From the NCBI GenBank assembly GCA_035079385.1, contig JAVHKY010000035.1, positions 744,001-808,000 of the forward strand: a stretch of 64,000 nucleotides of DNA. Reading direction: 5' to 3'. The stretch is from Aspidiotus rigidus (lineage: Eukaryota > Arthropoda > Insecta > Hemiptera > Diaspididae). Below are positions 23,613 to 34,296 of the stretch, in pieces. Under the pieces are notes generated by a model, which worked only from the letters and a program-made list of their open reading frames with translations, ran no database searches and was not told where the DNA came from. Numbering within the stretch: the stretch's first letter is position 1; each line of letters opens with the position of its first letter. Position numbers and translations under genes: made by a program.

Positions 23613-25005
23613 ATGTCTAAGGTTCTTCAGTCATGTTCCTTGGTCGCCGAGAAAGCCGCCATCAAGATTGATCTCAATTGCGCCAAAGTGCTTGCCAGTC
23701 AAGTAAATCATAGAAATTACTTTTCCTCTCTATGTTATCGAGTATTTCTTCTTCATATTTATGTATATTTGTTTGGGCAGATCTACGAAGAACTCATTGC
23801 CGACAAGCTGACATGTGGAAATTTCTCTAAAGTTCCTGTTCATCCGCAGGAGAAAAATGAAGCAGCCGTCGATTGGATATTCATCGTTGATTCGTTGAAT
23901 TTTTGTTTTTGGGCACACAATGATAAACACTGGACAGTTAGTTGGCGTGGCGAAAAATACACGGGATATTTTGCCCTATGCGCTGCTATAATGCGCGCTA
24001 TGGAGGTTAGCGCGTTACTAAGAACTCCCTAACTGTTGATTATTTCTACCTACGTTTAAATAATTTGATCTCTTACCGTAGGACGGTTTTGATTTAACGA
24101 AATCCGAAACTTGTTCCAATCTGTCGTTCGAAAAATTCTGTCATTTACTTCGCGGTGATGACGGTACTGAGTTGCTGTTGATGGAAGAACGATATCAATG
24201 TTTGTTAGAATCGACGAGAGTTCTCTCAGAGAAGTTTGGAGGTGATTAGATTTGAGCTGTAAGTATTTCAAGTTCTAGTTATGTACCTAAATAATAGATT
24301 GTATCTTTCTGTTCGGGATCAGGAAGCTTTGTAAACTGTATTCGAGATAGTAATCAGTCGGCTCAAAAATTACTCGATATCATAGTGACCAATTTTTCTT
24401 ATTTTAGAGACGAAGCAACTTACGGAAATATTAATGGTAAATTGCTTATTCTTCATACTTGCCATCTGAAAATCGAAAATACTAATTCTTTCAATCAAAT
24501 AATTTCAGTTTATTTATATAAGAGAGGTCAAATTGTTATCGGTGACCTTTACCAATGCTTCGAAGGCAAAGGTTTCGGCGAATTCAATGATATTGATACT
24601 ATTACGATGTTTGCCGACTACAGGTACGAATCTATCGAACAAATTTTCAGAGAATTGAGTAATTATTTTTAATTTGTAATCGCCCTTTATGCAATTTCTT
24701 GTTGTAGAGTTCCTCAAGTGCTGTGTTATTTCGGTGTTTTGCAATATCCAGATTCATTACTATCCAAATTGATAGACGGTGTGACCCTGGAGAATGGCTC
24801 TCCGGAAGAGGTGGAAATAAGAGCCACTTCTGTAGTTGCTGTCTCTAAAATAAACGGTTTTGTGCAAGATTTATTGATGGAGAGTCGTAATACGCATAAA
24901 TGTAACGATATTTTGATAGATCAGTACCTTTGGACGTACCGAAGGAATAACGCTAGATACCTCGATTGCATTCCTTATCATAAGACGTTAACTATTTATT
25001 ATTAA
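23613..25005 (+). CDS. QNG1: Queuosine 5'-phosphate N-glycosylase/hydrolase (queuosine salvage, DUF2419)
   Basis: Six exons (23613-23702, 23781-24005, 24082-24241, 24323-24436, 24509-24623, 24708-25005) encode 333 residues, close to human QNG1/C9orf64 (341). Collinear matches include AAVDWIFIVDSLNFCFW, YTGYFALCAAIMRAM, LLMEERYQCLLESTRVL, EKFGGSFVNCIRDS, NQSAQKLL, YKRGQIVIGDLYQCFEGKG, TMFADYRVPQVL and a C-terminal TIYY against CIYY. The FADYR segment holds the conserved aspartate implicated in catalysis in this family. The enzyme releases queuine base from queuosine 5'-phosphate so that diet- or symbiont-derived queuine can be reused for tRNA modification. The first intron (78 nt) is open in frame. 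Confidence 0.95.
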
Positions 25006-26524
25006 AGTGTTTTATTTGTCTCGTTTTATATGCGTTTTTTTTTTGTATTTTTAATACCTAATTTAAATTGGACGCAGTATTGTATGAACGAACCCGCAAT
25101 CGTGCATCGAAAGTTTCTATTTTGTGGGGACCTTATGACATATTTTTCAATATTTTGAAACTGATAACTATAATTTTTAGGGTTGTGGTAAACATTTTTG
25201 CAGGGAAAAATCTACAATAATAAATTAATTTTTTTACATAGCAAACTCTCTAAATGAAAAGAAATGGTATTGGTCAGCCTTTATTGATGGACAGTACCTC
25301 AGTTGATCATTTATTCGATGGTGGTAAACCGCTGGAAGAAATATTGGAAAATACTTCATTTGCTTTCTAAGAGAAAAAATCATTTTTTATTATGATAAAA
25401 AATATCGTGCAATGAAAAATTTATCTCTTCTTCTTTCGAAGATGTGAAATATTAGACGTTCCAATGATGAGATAGTTACGATAATAAATTATTATATATT
25501 TATCCACATCTCTCACGCGTCAACTCGGAAAATAAAGCGACGATTCTCATCAACTCATTTTATGAGAACTTCAATAAAAGCTTAAATTCATAGGTAGCAA
25601 AGTAGAATAGTGTACCCTACACCGACAAATGTTTGATTTTGAAGACAAATCATTAAAAAACATTGAAATAAACGCAATTAAAGTGAACATTCTTTTTCAT
25701 CTCAATATTGCGTTTGTAAACTGCAATTTCACTCACGGTCAATTTTTACCGTCTTATTTTTTTCACTCTGTTCAAGTAATATGGCTACCTACCTTAGAAA
25801 AATGAATTTTACATCTGTAGAAGAATTTTTCGTATCACTTTCCTCGCATAGTTCTGAACCTCGGCTCAGGCAATCTGAAGGCTTTAATCTAAAATTATTA
25901 TAAGTTGGGTACTCCTAATTTTCTTTTGGTTGCGCTTATAATTTTCAAGCTCATTTCACTGGCTGAAATGATTTATTAAATACCCTCAGTAAATATTTCT
26001 CATCAATTTCTTCCAGAATCCTTGTCTCAAATCTATTCCTCTCAAGTCTAGTTGCGTTAGATATTCTCTTACATAGCTAAGTCCCAATAATAATCGATAA
26101 ATTATCTTAAATAATATTTTAAATTAACTGTCGTCCTCTTTTTTTTTAAATAATAGAAATGACCCGTTTGGGTTTACAATTTTTCTACACAAATGCGCAT
26201 ATAATCGATGCAAACAATGAAACAGCATTTTTAATCCTTTCGCATTAACCACGGTTGGCTCATCACCTGTCTGATGGTCATTGCTTTTCTGAAATAAAAT
26301 AAAAAAATAAATATTATTAGGTCTCGGAAAGCACTCTAATACCCGTTAAAAATGATTATTGATGTTTAGCTATTATGATATTTTTCGAACGATTTGGATT
26401 CGCATCTCTAGAATATTCTCCCATCTCATATTTTTCTTCTATAAAAAATTGTAAAGAACCGGAGATTGAAGCCAGCGTCCGTTACTTACGTATGTTTTTC
26501 AACGGTCAGGAATTGTTATGTCCG
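25006..26524. other. QNG1 3'UTR and spacer to the kinase-like gene
   Basis: AATAAA at 25219-25224 is the first canonical poly(A) signal after the QNG1 stop. The rest is AT-rich with no recognised gene. It ends in the short last exon of the opposite-strand kinase-like gene. Confidence 0.45.
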
Positions 26525-29500
26525 TTAAATTTTACATATGATCGGTGAGGCATCCATTAATCTTAACTTACATATCTAATCATAGGTTAAGTGATAAAAC
26601 TTGTACTTACGTTCTATCCTCAACAAGAAGTTTTTTCATGAAGCTCAAACACTCTTCAGACAAATTTTTGAAGCAACTTTTAGTCCAGTTCAACGCTTTG
26701 TCTTCGGAATACTGTATTTGTTGCTCTGCATTTAGTCCACTGACTCTACAAACGTCAATTGAAAAGAGTGCAAGAAACAAAGCATATTTCAAGGGCCTTG
26801 AATATATTATTCAAAAAAAAATTTGCTTTTTCTACGCTAGACGATAAGAAAATACCCCTGTTATTTCGAGAAGAAGTCTGGTATCCGCCGTCCGTAAAAG
26901 GGAAAAAACGACGGCTTCCTGAACGAAGTTAAACGAGGAACGCAGGAACCTGTTTTATGAGTCAAATGGGATTTGGTATTGAAAATTCAAGGAAGCCTAG
27001 ACCTAGATAAAGCTAGTATAAAGAAGGCCTAGACCTACTCTAAGCCTAGTATAATATTTACCCTACCCCCTCTCCAATTTAAGATGCCCCGCCTGTACAA
27101 TGTGTACCAAACTTGAGGCCATTTATTCCTCTTCCTCAGTTCGCTCTCCATACTCCTAACCGCAAATAGATATGTATTCCAATCAATTTCCTCTAGGTCA
27201 CCCTTCAAATAAGCCGATTACCAAGTATCTCCTTATGTTTCATCTATCAAAGAATGTGTCTCTTTTCTTCAAATGTCGGGTCATATCAGTCTCCATAAAA
27301 GGGGCCATTCATCAAGTACGTAAAGACGATTTTGCCTATTTTCGATCCGCCCCCCCCCCCTGGTAAGCATAATTATATAAGATTTTTTCACTGCTCCTTC
27401 CCTTTCTTACGTAAGATTTTTCCAAAAATTCGTAAAAATGAGAAAAAAGTTGTTTTTCTGAATTTTTAAATTGCTGAAGCGTAATTTTTTTTCACTCACT
27501 CTATTGATAAATGTTGCCAATTTTGATTCATATAAAAACTTGAAAAAACTTACGTACGAATGGCTTGCTATGCCCTCCCCCGAGTAAGGTCATGCAGAGA
27601 TCCCCCCTGAGGCACTTAAGTAACTACAGTAATGAATGGCCGATTCGACCAATAGAGCCACCAAAAATCCCCCAGGTCAAATTCAGGGGCATACAAAAAT
27701 CTCGACTCCGGAGCAATAAATATGAGGGAGAGGGGACTTCGAAAAATTTGACTTTCGAGGTACAGGTATGAGGTTATAAGGATGCTACTGGAAGAGGGGG
27801 TGACATCATCGAGAACGGTTAGTCATGTTTCCGAATACCGTAGTTCTCGTACTCTCAATTGGATCCCGGCTTCGCACAAACCTTACCTTAAACCCCTACT
27901 CTGGTGAATTCTTATTTTATGATTCTGGCAATATCATGACCTTACAAGTACTCATTACTTACAACCAGTACATCATGGAACCAAGGCTGTATATATCGCT
28001 AGCAGGTCCGCGAATATGCGGGAAAATGCCGTTCTTTACGTCTGTGGTATCGGACTGAATGGCCATCCCAAAATCGAACACTTTGACGTCATCGCTGGAC
28101 TCATTTACGCACATGACATTCCTCTCGATATCTGTGAATAATCAAATAATTATCGTTTTAATGATGTTTCCAAATATTCGTACCTAGCTCAATTGTTCCG
28201 AAGTATGCATAAATTGTCCACGTGCAGCCTAAGAGCTTACCATGATGAAAGATGTTGCGTTCGTGCATATGTCTAATAGCTCCGGTTACCTGCTTCACGT
28301 AATGCTTCAACAGTTTTTCAGAAATGTTTCGCCTCTTCTCTACCGCAATTTCGCCAGATAGACTTAAAAATGATACAGATTTAAGTAAGTTAGAATTCAG
28401 CTATAAGGTAGACCCCCAATCATACCAACGTCCAAGAGGTAGAGGTCAGAATGAGGCTGGATCTTACTTTGATAGGCACTTGTTGTAGCTCCCCTCCCTC
28501 ACACAAGTACGGAATTGAAAAAAAATGGTATTAAAAAATTAGAAGCCATTGCAGACGTTGCAATGGCAGCGGTAACTCGACCTCTCAGGTGGTGTGGAAC
28601 TGAGTTGATAATCTTATCATATAATTCAAATCGAAATTATCATTCTACATTCCCTCCTATCATATACAGCTCGAGAGTCGAAATTCTTCTACGTCCCCCT
28701 TCTATCATATATAGCTCGGAAGTCACAATTCTTCCAAGTCCCCCTCCTATCATATATAGTTCGAGGCTCGAAATTCTTCTAAGTCCCCCTCCTATCATAT
28801 ATAGCTCGAGACTTGAAATTCTTCTAAGTCCCCCTCCTATCATATATATCTCAAGACTCGAAATTCTTCTAAGTCCCCCTCCTATCATATATAGCTCGAG
28901 TCTCAAAATTTTTCCAAGTTTTTGGTTGGACGGCGGACGGTAGTTCGAAAGTCAAAATTCTTCCAAGTCCCCCCCCCCCCCCTATTATATATAGCTCGAG
29001 ACTCGAAATTCTTCCAAGTCCCGTAACCTAACCTAACCTGCGGACGCGGACGTTTTCTGAGGATGTAATCTCCTAACAAAATGGATAGCCCCCGCTAAAA
29101 AAGAAGATGAAATGAGTTCAAATGATATTCTTCCCTAGAATCTCGAGTTCCTATTCCGGAACCCCTTCCAGGATCTATCCCTGAATGAAGAACTTCCGTA
29201 TCGTGTTGTTCTTACATCACCTGTTTTCTTCAGCCCATCCTTCAGAAAATACAAGAATTTCCAGAAACTGAAAGGTTAGGTGTATCGAGGTTACCAAACC
29301 CATCCCCTCTAGCTATAAAACTTCCAACTTCCAGATTTGAATTCTTTCATTGTCACAAACTTCTTCGAGGACGTAGAGACGTGGCCAATGGCCAAAAACA
29401 ACGCTACCTCTATCTCAATACATTTTCACACTTACTATTCGATTATCAGGGCCATCTTGTCCTCGTACTCGAATCCTTCGTAAAAATGGACTATATTAGG

Positions 29501-30151
29501 ATGATCCAACTGACGCATGATCTTCATCTCTCGGAGAGTTTCTTCTTTTCCATGAAAACCGTAGTTCTGGGTTATGTGCACAACTTTCGCCGCGTAAATT
29601 TTTCCAGTCTTTTTTTCGCGACATTTGTACAGAGTAGAGGTGCAGCCGAAAGACACCTTTTCCAACAACTCGTAATGATCGTGGATCGACTCCTGTCTCA
29701 CGTGCGTATCAACCGCTCCTCTATAGATGAATTCCTTCTTTGGGAAATGTTTTTTTAGCTTTCCATCTCTGGAATACCAATTTATGGTCCATGTTGTAGT
29801 AATCGTACGATCGAGGCTAAGGTCTTCCGAATCTATGTCGTAGTTGATTCCAACGCAAATGACATCGTCCCCGGTGAAATATTTATCTTGGTATTTTTCG
29901 ATCGCCTCTAAGGCTTTTTCCGCGGTTTCGTTGAGCTTGAATTCGTAAATGAAACGAGCGTTGTTGTACTCTTCCATCGCGTTGCATCCTTCAGGAGATG
30001 CTGTCTCCGCTCTTTCTCGATATTGGTTCAGTATCTTACAGAAAGAGGCTTTATACACTTCTTCATTGCCGCTATAGACCAAGGTATGTCTGATTATTTG
30101 CACCTTTATTAGAATTTCGGTACGCCTGTCAATTGATTCTTCCGTATTCAT
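26525..30151 (-). CDS. Divergent twitchin/titin-type kinase-like protein, probable pseudokinase
   Basis: Five exons read from splice phase: 29436-30151, 28241-28362, 27963-28131, 26611-26745, 26525-26561, giving 392 residues; the last exon is the least certain. Residues 1-146 match nothing I know and lack Ig or Fn3 folds. The kinase part follows: HDHYELLEKV, YAAKVV with the ATP-binding Lys (about 189), LREMKIMRQLDHPNIVHFYEG with the C-helix Glu, IRHMHERNIFHHDIERNVMC, KVFDFGMAI, ASDIYSLGSMMYWLVSGLN, and SEECLSFMKKLLVEDR. Word-level similarity is greatest to twitchin/projectin (IRHMHEQNIIHLDIKPENIMC). The glycine loop is SFGCTS (one Gly of three), HRD is HHD with one residue fewer before the Asn, and the GTPEF..APE segment is missing. 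Catalysis is doubtful; a scaffold role is possible. Confidence 0.75.
26902..27060. repeat. Dispersed repeat copy 2 (partner of 3226-3385)
   Basis: Near-identical blocks in the same order as the copy at 3.2 kb (AACGAGGAACGCAGG, ACCTGTTTTATGAGTCAAAT, AAAATTCAAGGAAGCCTAGA). It lies in an intron of the kinase-like gene. Confidence 0.75.
27296..27583. mobile_element. Probable MITE with CCATTCATCAAGTACGTAA-type ends
   Basis: The left end GGGGCCATTCATCAAGTACG is mirrored by the right end CTTACGTACGAATGGCTTGC in inverted orientation. Inner segments also pair (CTTACGTAAGATTTTT). Ends of the GGCCATTCATAAATTACGTAA type are common in arthropod terminal-inverted-repeat elements. No ORF; the target duplication is not clear. 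Confidence 0.5.
28652..28921. repeat. Six-unit 45-bp tandem array of the TATCATATATAGCTC family
   Basis: The core CCCTCCTATC (or CCCTTCTATC) starts at 28652, 28697, 28742, 28787, 28832 and 28877, exactly 45 bp apart. Each unit continues with ATATATAGCTCGAGACT and CGAAATTCTTCTAAGTC. Because 45 is a multiple of three and the unit lacks stops, both strands show long spurious ORFs. A further partial unit follows at about 28980 after a poly-C run. The array lies inside intron 1 of the kinase-like gene. Confidence 0.9.
29020..29040. repeat. Short telomere-like CCTAA run
   Basis: Three successive CCTAA/TTAGG-type pentamers (TAACCTAACCTAACCT) next to the 45-bp family array. The unit equals the canonical insect telomere repeat, but three copies can arise by chance. 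Confidence 0.35.
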
Positions 30152-33100
30152 TTTGGACTTGAATTATAGAGCGGATGGGACCTACAAAGAGGAGAACGGA
30201 AAACCTGTTTATGAACTTTCTATTTGAAGCGAAATATTATGTACAGTATGGCGTGGTAGGTGAATCTTTTCTGAGTCCCTCCCTCTCTTGATATTTATAG
30301 CTTGGAAATCAAAGTCCCGGAAGACTACATTTTTCCAAGTCTCCTTCCTGATACATTGCAGGGCAACCGAATTTTTTCATGAACTTGATATTCAAATTTC
30401 ATTCCGTGATCCGCATCATTGTTCAATTTTTTTCACGAGTTTCCTACCTTGGACGTCATTCTTTTTTCAAAAGAAAAGATATACAAAATCCCAAACAAGA
30501 AAATCTAAGTATTGTCAATGCACAGGTTGTTTTCAAGCTGATTACTCAGTCACACATTTTTTTGGTTCCTAAGAGAGACAGAAGAAAAAAAAGTAAAAAG
30601 AATGTCTAACAAAGTGAACTCTGAAACCGATAACACGAGCATACTCTACCCTAGTCGTTGATAATGATTAGAAAACATGCCCGGATCCTCGTTTTTCACC
30701 TGTCTTTTCAATATAGTCTATCAGACTTGTGTCCCTCTTTTTATACAGAATTCAACTCAATAAGTGGCGTCGAATATTCGAGACTTCGAACCATGTTACA
30801 AAAATGGTCATAAAATTCGATATTTACGGATCTAGTTTTATCTTTATTTTTATTTTTTTTTCATACGTAAGGTTTTCCAAACCTTTTTAATCCATTGTAC
30901 GTGCTTTCGTCTTAGTCACTAATCATCTTTTTGACTTAAATGAAATGATACATCACAAATGGTGCTACGCCGCAAGACATTTCGCTGAACCCTTTAGTTA
31001 ATTTGAAACTCTGCGCGTCTCCCCTCCCCTCTCCCGTCATCAAATGGTACCTCCGGATTTGTAGGAAAGAGAGATATCGAGAGTACGCTCGAGAGGTGTC
31101 AGCTAAACTTACAGTATATTGAGTTTGTTTTCGGCTAAGAAGTGGTGGGAGGAAGGCGAACGATCAGCGAGGCAAGAGACCTTTAACACGCTATAAGGTA
31201 GATGTAATTACTTACGAGACAAGAATCAAGTCATTTCAAATACGTAAGGCGTATGAAAAAAAAAAAAACACGAATGATAATCTTTACCTATTTATTTGAG
31301 TCTACCAGATTTTTTTTATTGACATGGAAATATCTGGCGGAGTAACGATTTATAAGGCCAGAATTTTTCTCCCAAACTTTTAAATCTTCTGATGACGTCG
31401 CGTCACAGAGTGGGCGTACTTTGACTTGTATCACGGCCCTACACTGCTATTGAGAGCAACCTGGCTAGGGAGCCTTTATAAATGCACAAACAAGTTGACT
31501 CTATCAAAGGGGTCTGTAGCTGTAGATGAGGCCGTTGGAAGAAAGTGTTACGTCATCAAGGTAGGCGAGGATAATTTCGTGATCATATATATTTACGGCT
31601 GGTGACTTGAAGCTCTCCATTTTTTTTATATCATGAAAGTCAAAAGTAGTTAAAAATTATTATTTCTCGGAAATCATGACCATGAACACCTGTGCTGCGT
31701 CAGACTTTAAAACCTCTAATGGGAGTATCTTTTTTTATCCACGTAGATCTCTTCTTAATTTTCATGTTCTCAATCAATTAGTTAAAGAAGAATTTTAAAA
31801 AGGAGTCAAGTTCCGTACTTTTCATTTAATACAGTTAAAACAATGCAATCGCGAGCTTTGAGCTCATCGTTCCGCCATATTGAGAAGAAATACTAACCAG
31901 ACCATAGAGAAAGTGTCTGGAAATAGAGTTGTTAGTTGGCTCACTACAGGCAGTGAATCATTTTGGTTCCATCAAATAAAAAAGAAAATAAATGAAATAA
32001 TGATAATAATAAAAAAAATAAAAGAATAATGACTATTCGTTTTCTTTTTGTGTTTCGTTTACTGATAAAAGAGAAGAAAAAAGTTTGAAAGATTTGATTT
32101 ATGGAAGCGGACGAAAATTATATTTATAGTATCAATTATTATTAAGGTATAAGAGAAAAACGATGAAGGTCAATTAAAAAAGACCAAACTGAGTAAACAA
32201 AAGGCGAACATATTTATGATAATTAAAATTTGTGCCCCTTGACCTAGTTTTTACCGCTTGTTTCAATTGATATCTATCTTTGACTTTGAAATTTAAATCA
32301 ATTTCCAAGAAAGAATGTGAAAAAATGGAACAGAAGAGCATCGAAGAATTTTCTGAAATCAAGTCTTCTCAATTCAATTTTTATTTTTTTTCTGTTCACG
32401 TAAGTATTCGGATTAAATTCAAATTCTCGATTACAAGAATATTAAAAAAATAGAAATACTTACCAAATTTCGAAGATTAGAAATCTACGCGAGATGTCCG
32501 GTATATTGAGAGGTGTAAATGCTCTAAACTTCTAGAATGCACTACCTATTTATTGAACTGAATATTATACTAAAGCGACTGTGGCCCTCAGACTATCCAC
32601 AAATAACGTTAGCTTTTTTACATTATTTATACTATTAACACCTGGTACTTTATATGTATGGTAACGTGAGTTTTTTTTACCATTATAAAAAAAAAATGAA
32701 CAAGCCCGAGTGTTCTGTTTTATCATTTATACATCGAAATTTTTCGTATGTTACTATATCATAACTTTCGCGTTTTCATGATAAAGAAATACGTTATAAC
32801 TTATAGATATAAATGACACCCATTCGGATAGAATGAGCTAGAAAACCTGCGACAATTCTAAATTCTTCTTTTCACGATAACACTAAGATTTTTTTTTTTA
32901 TAATTCATTTTTTTCTAGCATAGTCTTTGAACCAGAATGAAGGAGTTTAGAGTCTATTTTTCCAGGAATTTCAAAAATTAAATAATTAGGTATCCAAATT
33001 ATTTTCACTTATTAATCGTTTATGAAAGATTCGATTTATTCGAATGTACTTACAAATCGTAACAATTTTTGTAGCAGTAGTTCATAATTGATAGTTAAGT

Positions 33101-34296
33101 ATTTTATAAGTTTTACATCAGAAAAGATCAATGACGACTCTTTGATCATTAGAAGAGAGTCGCCTTGAGTCTTTATTTCTATAACTGGAACCCACTATTG
33201 GTATGCTGGAATGAACCAAGGCTGAAGGCCAACTTTTTCTATAGCTGAAATAAACTTGATGATGGCCATCATTGATATCACCCTAACCCCTTCGAAAATA
33301 CTGGAGTGAAAGTTAGGACAGTATGAGCAAATCCAGCTCCAGAGTCCATCAGACTGATTACCAACTTCTCTGTCAAGCTAGAATAAATCATATTTCAGCC
33401 AACTTATCAATTTTTGATAATCCACGACTACGGTACGATGTAGGTCGTTTCTCAGAGTATTTATTGCCTTGAATTCAGAACCATTTTCCGTTTTCAAATC
33501 GCGTTTTCTTGTCATGATCTCATTTACTTGCCGCGAATCGTCGCGAAACGAAACTTTTTTTCCCCGAGCAAGAGTTGATTCGCAATGATACTGCTGTCGT
33601 TGATTGGTTGATCGAACGAAACTTCGCCGTACAAAGTTGAATCGACGTATATCCAAATCAACGATTAGGAAGAAATTGTCTCTTTTTCCTTCAAGTAAGT
33701 ATAAGGCCTACGACTAATTCTGATATGTTGAGTAGTGTAGTTCCCAAAAGAAGATTTTTTAATAACCATGCAATTCAATTATCAATTATCACGCTACTTT
33801 CATTCGACGTTCATTTTAACACAATTCAGAGAAGAATATCATTCATCACCATACATAAAATAAGACTTTGATTTCCCGGCACGTTTCGTGACGATACGCG
33901 GCATCCGTGGTTATTGTCAAAGCGGTTCAAGCAATTGATTTACAGCGCTCCAGACCTATGATGGCATACGTCTACACTAAGTTCTACAACACGAAAGTGG
34001 ACGTGATAGCGATGACACTCTCTAAAATGATATTATGTCCACAGCGTTTACATTTCTCATTGCACTTGAAGCACTTTTCTCTTTTTCATTTCAAACCAAA
34101 CACATTCAAGAATCTTGCTCTTGCCCTAAATTTACATCGCGCGAACTTCCGAATTTTGTATCGACATTGTAAATATCTAAAACCGTCGTTCGCCTTGAAG
34201 TCTTATTCGTAAAGAATTTAATGGCGTATTTCAAAGTCTGACCAGGAAATTGATCTCAATTACTTACGTGATATATTGGTAAATCCATGACTTCCA
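30152..34296. other. Spacer between the kinase-like gene and Patj
   Basis: About 4.1 kb without a supported gene. It includes one dispersed-family copy (30270-30345), A-rich tracts (31257-31270, 31975-32030), and short ORFs (30288-30572, 33378-33656, 33907-34212) lacking recognisable domains. Upstream noncoding exons and the promoter of Patj are expected in its right part. Confidence 0.4.

Noticed and set aside
28515..28943. Long ORFs on both strands with IIYSS/MIGGGL-type peptide repeats
   Set aside because: They exist only because the 45-bp tandem unit is a multiple of three and lacks stops; no start context, splice support or domain, and they lie in an intron.
33378..34212. ORFs of 92 and 101 aa upstream of Patj
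   Set aside because: No domains or splice support; composition like noncoding DNA.
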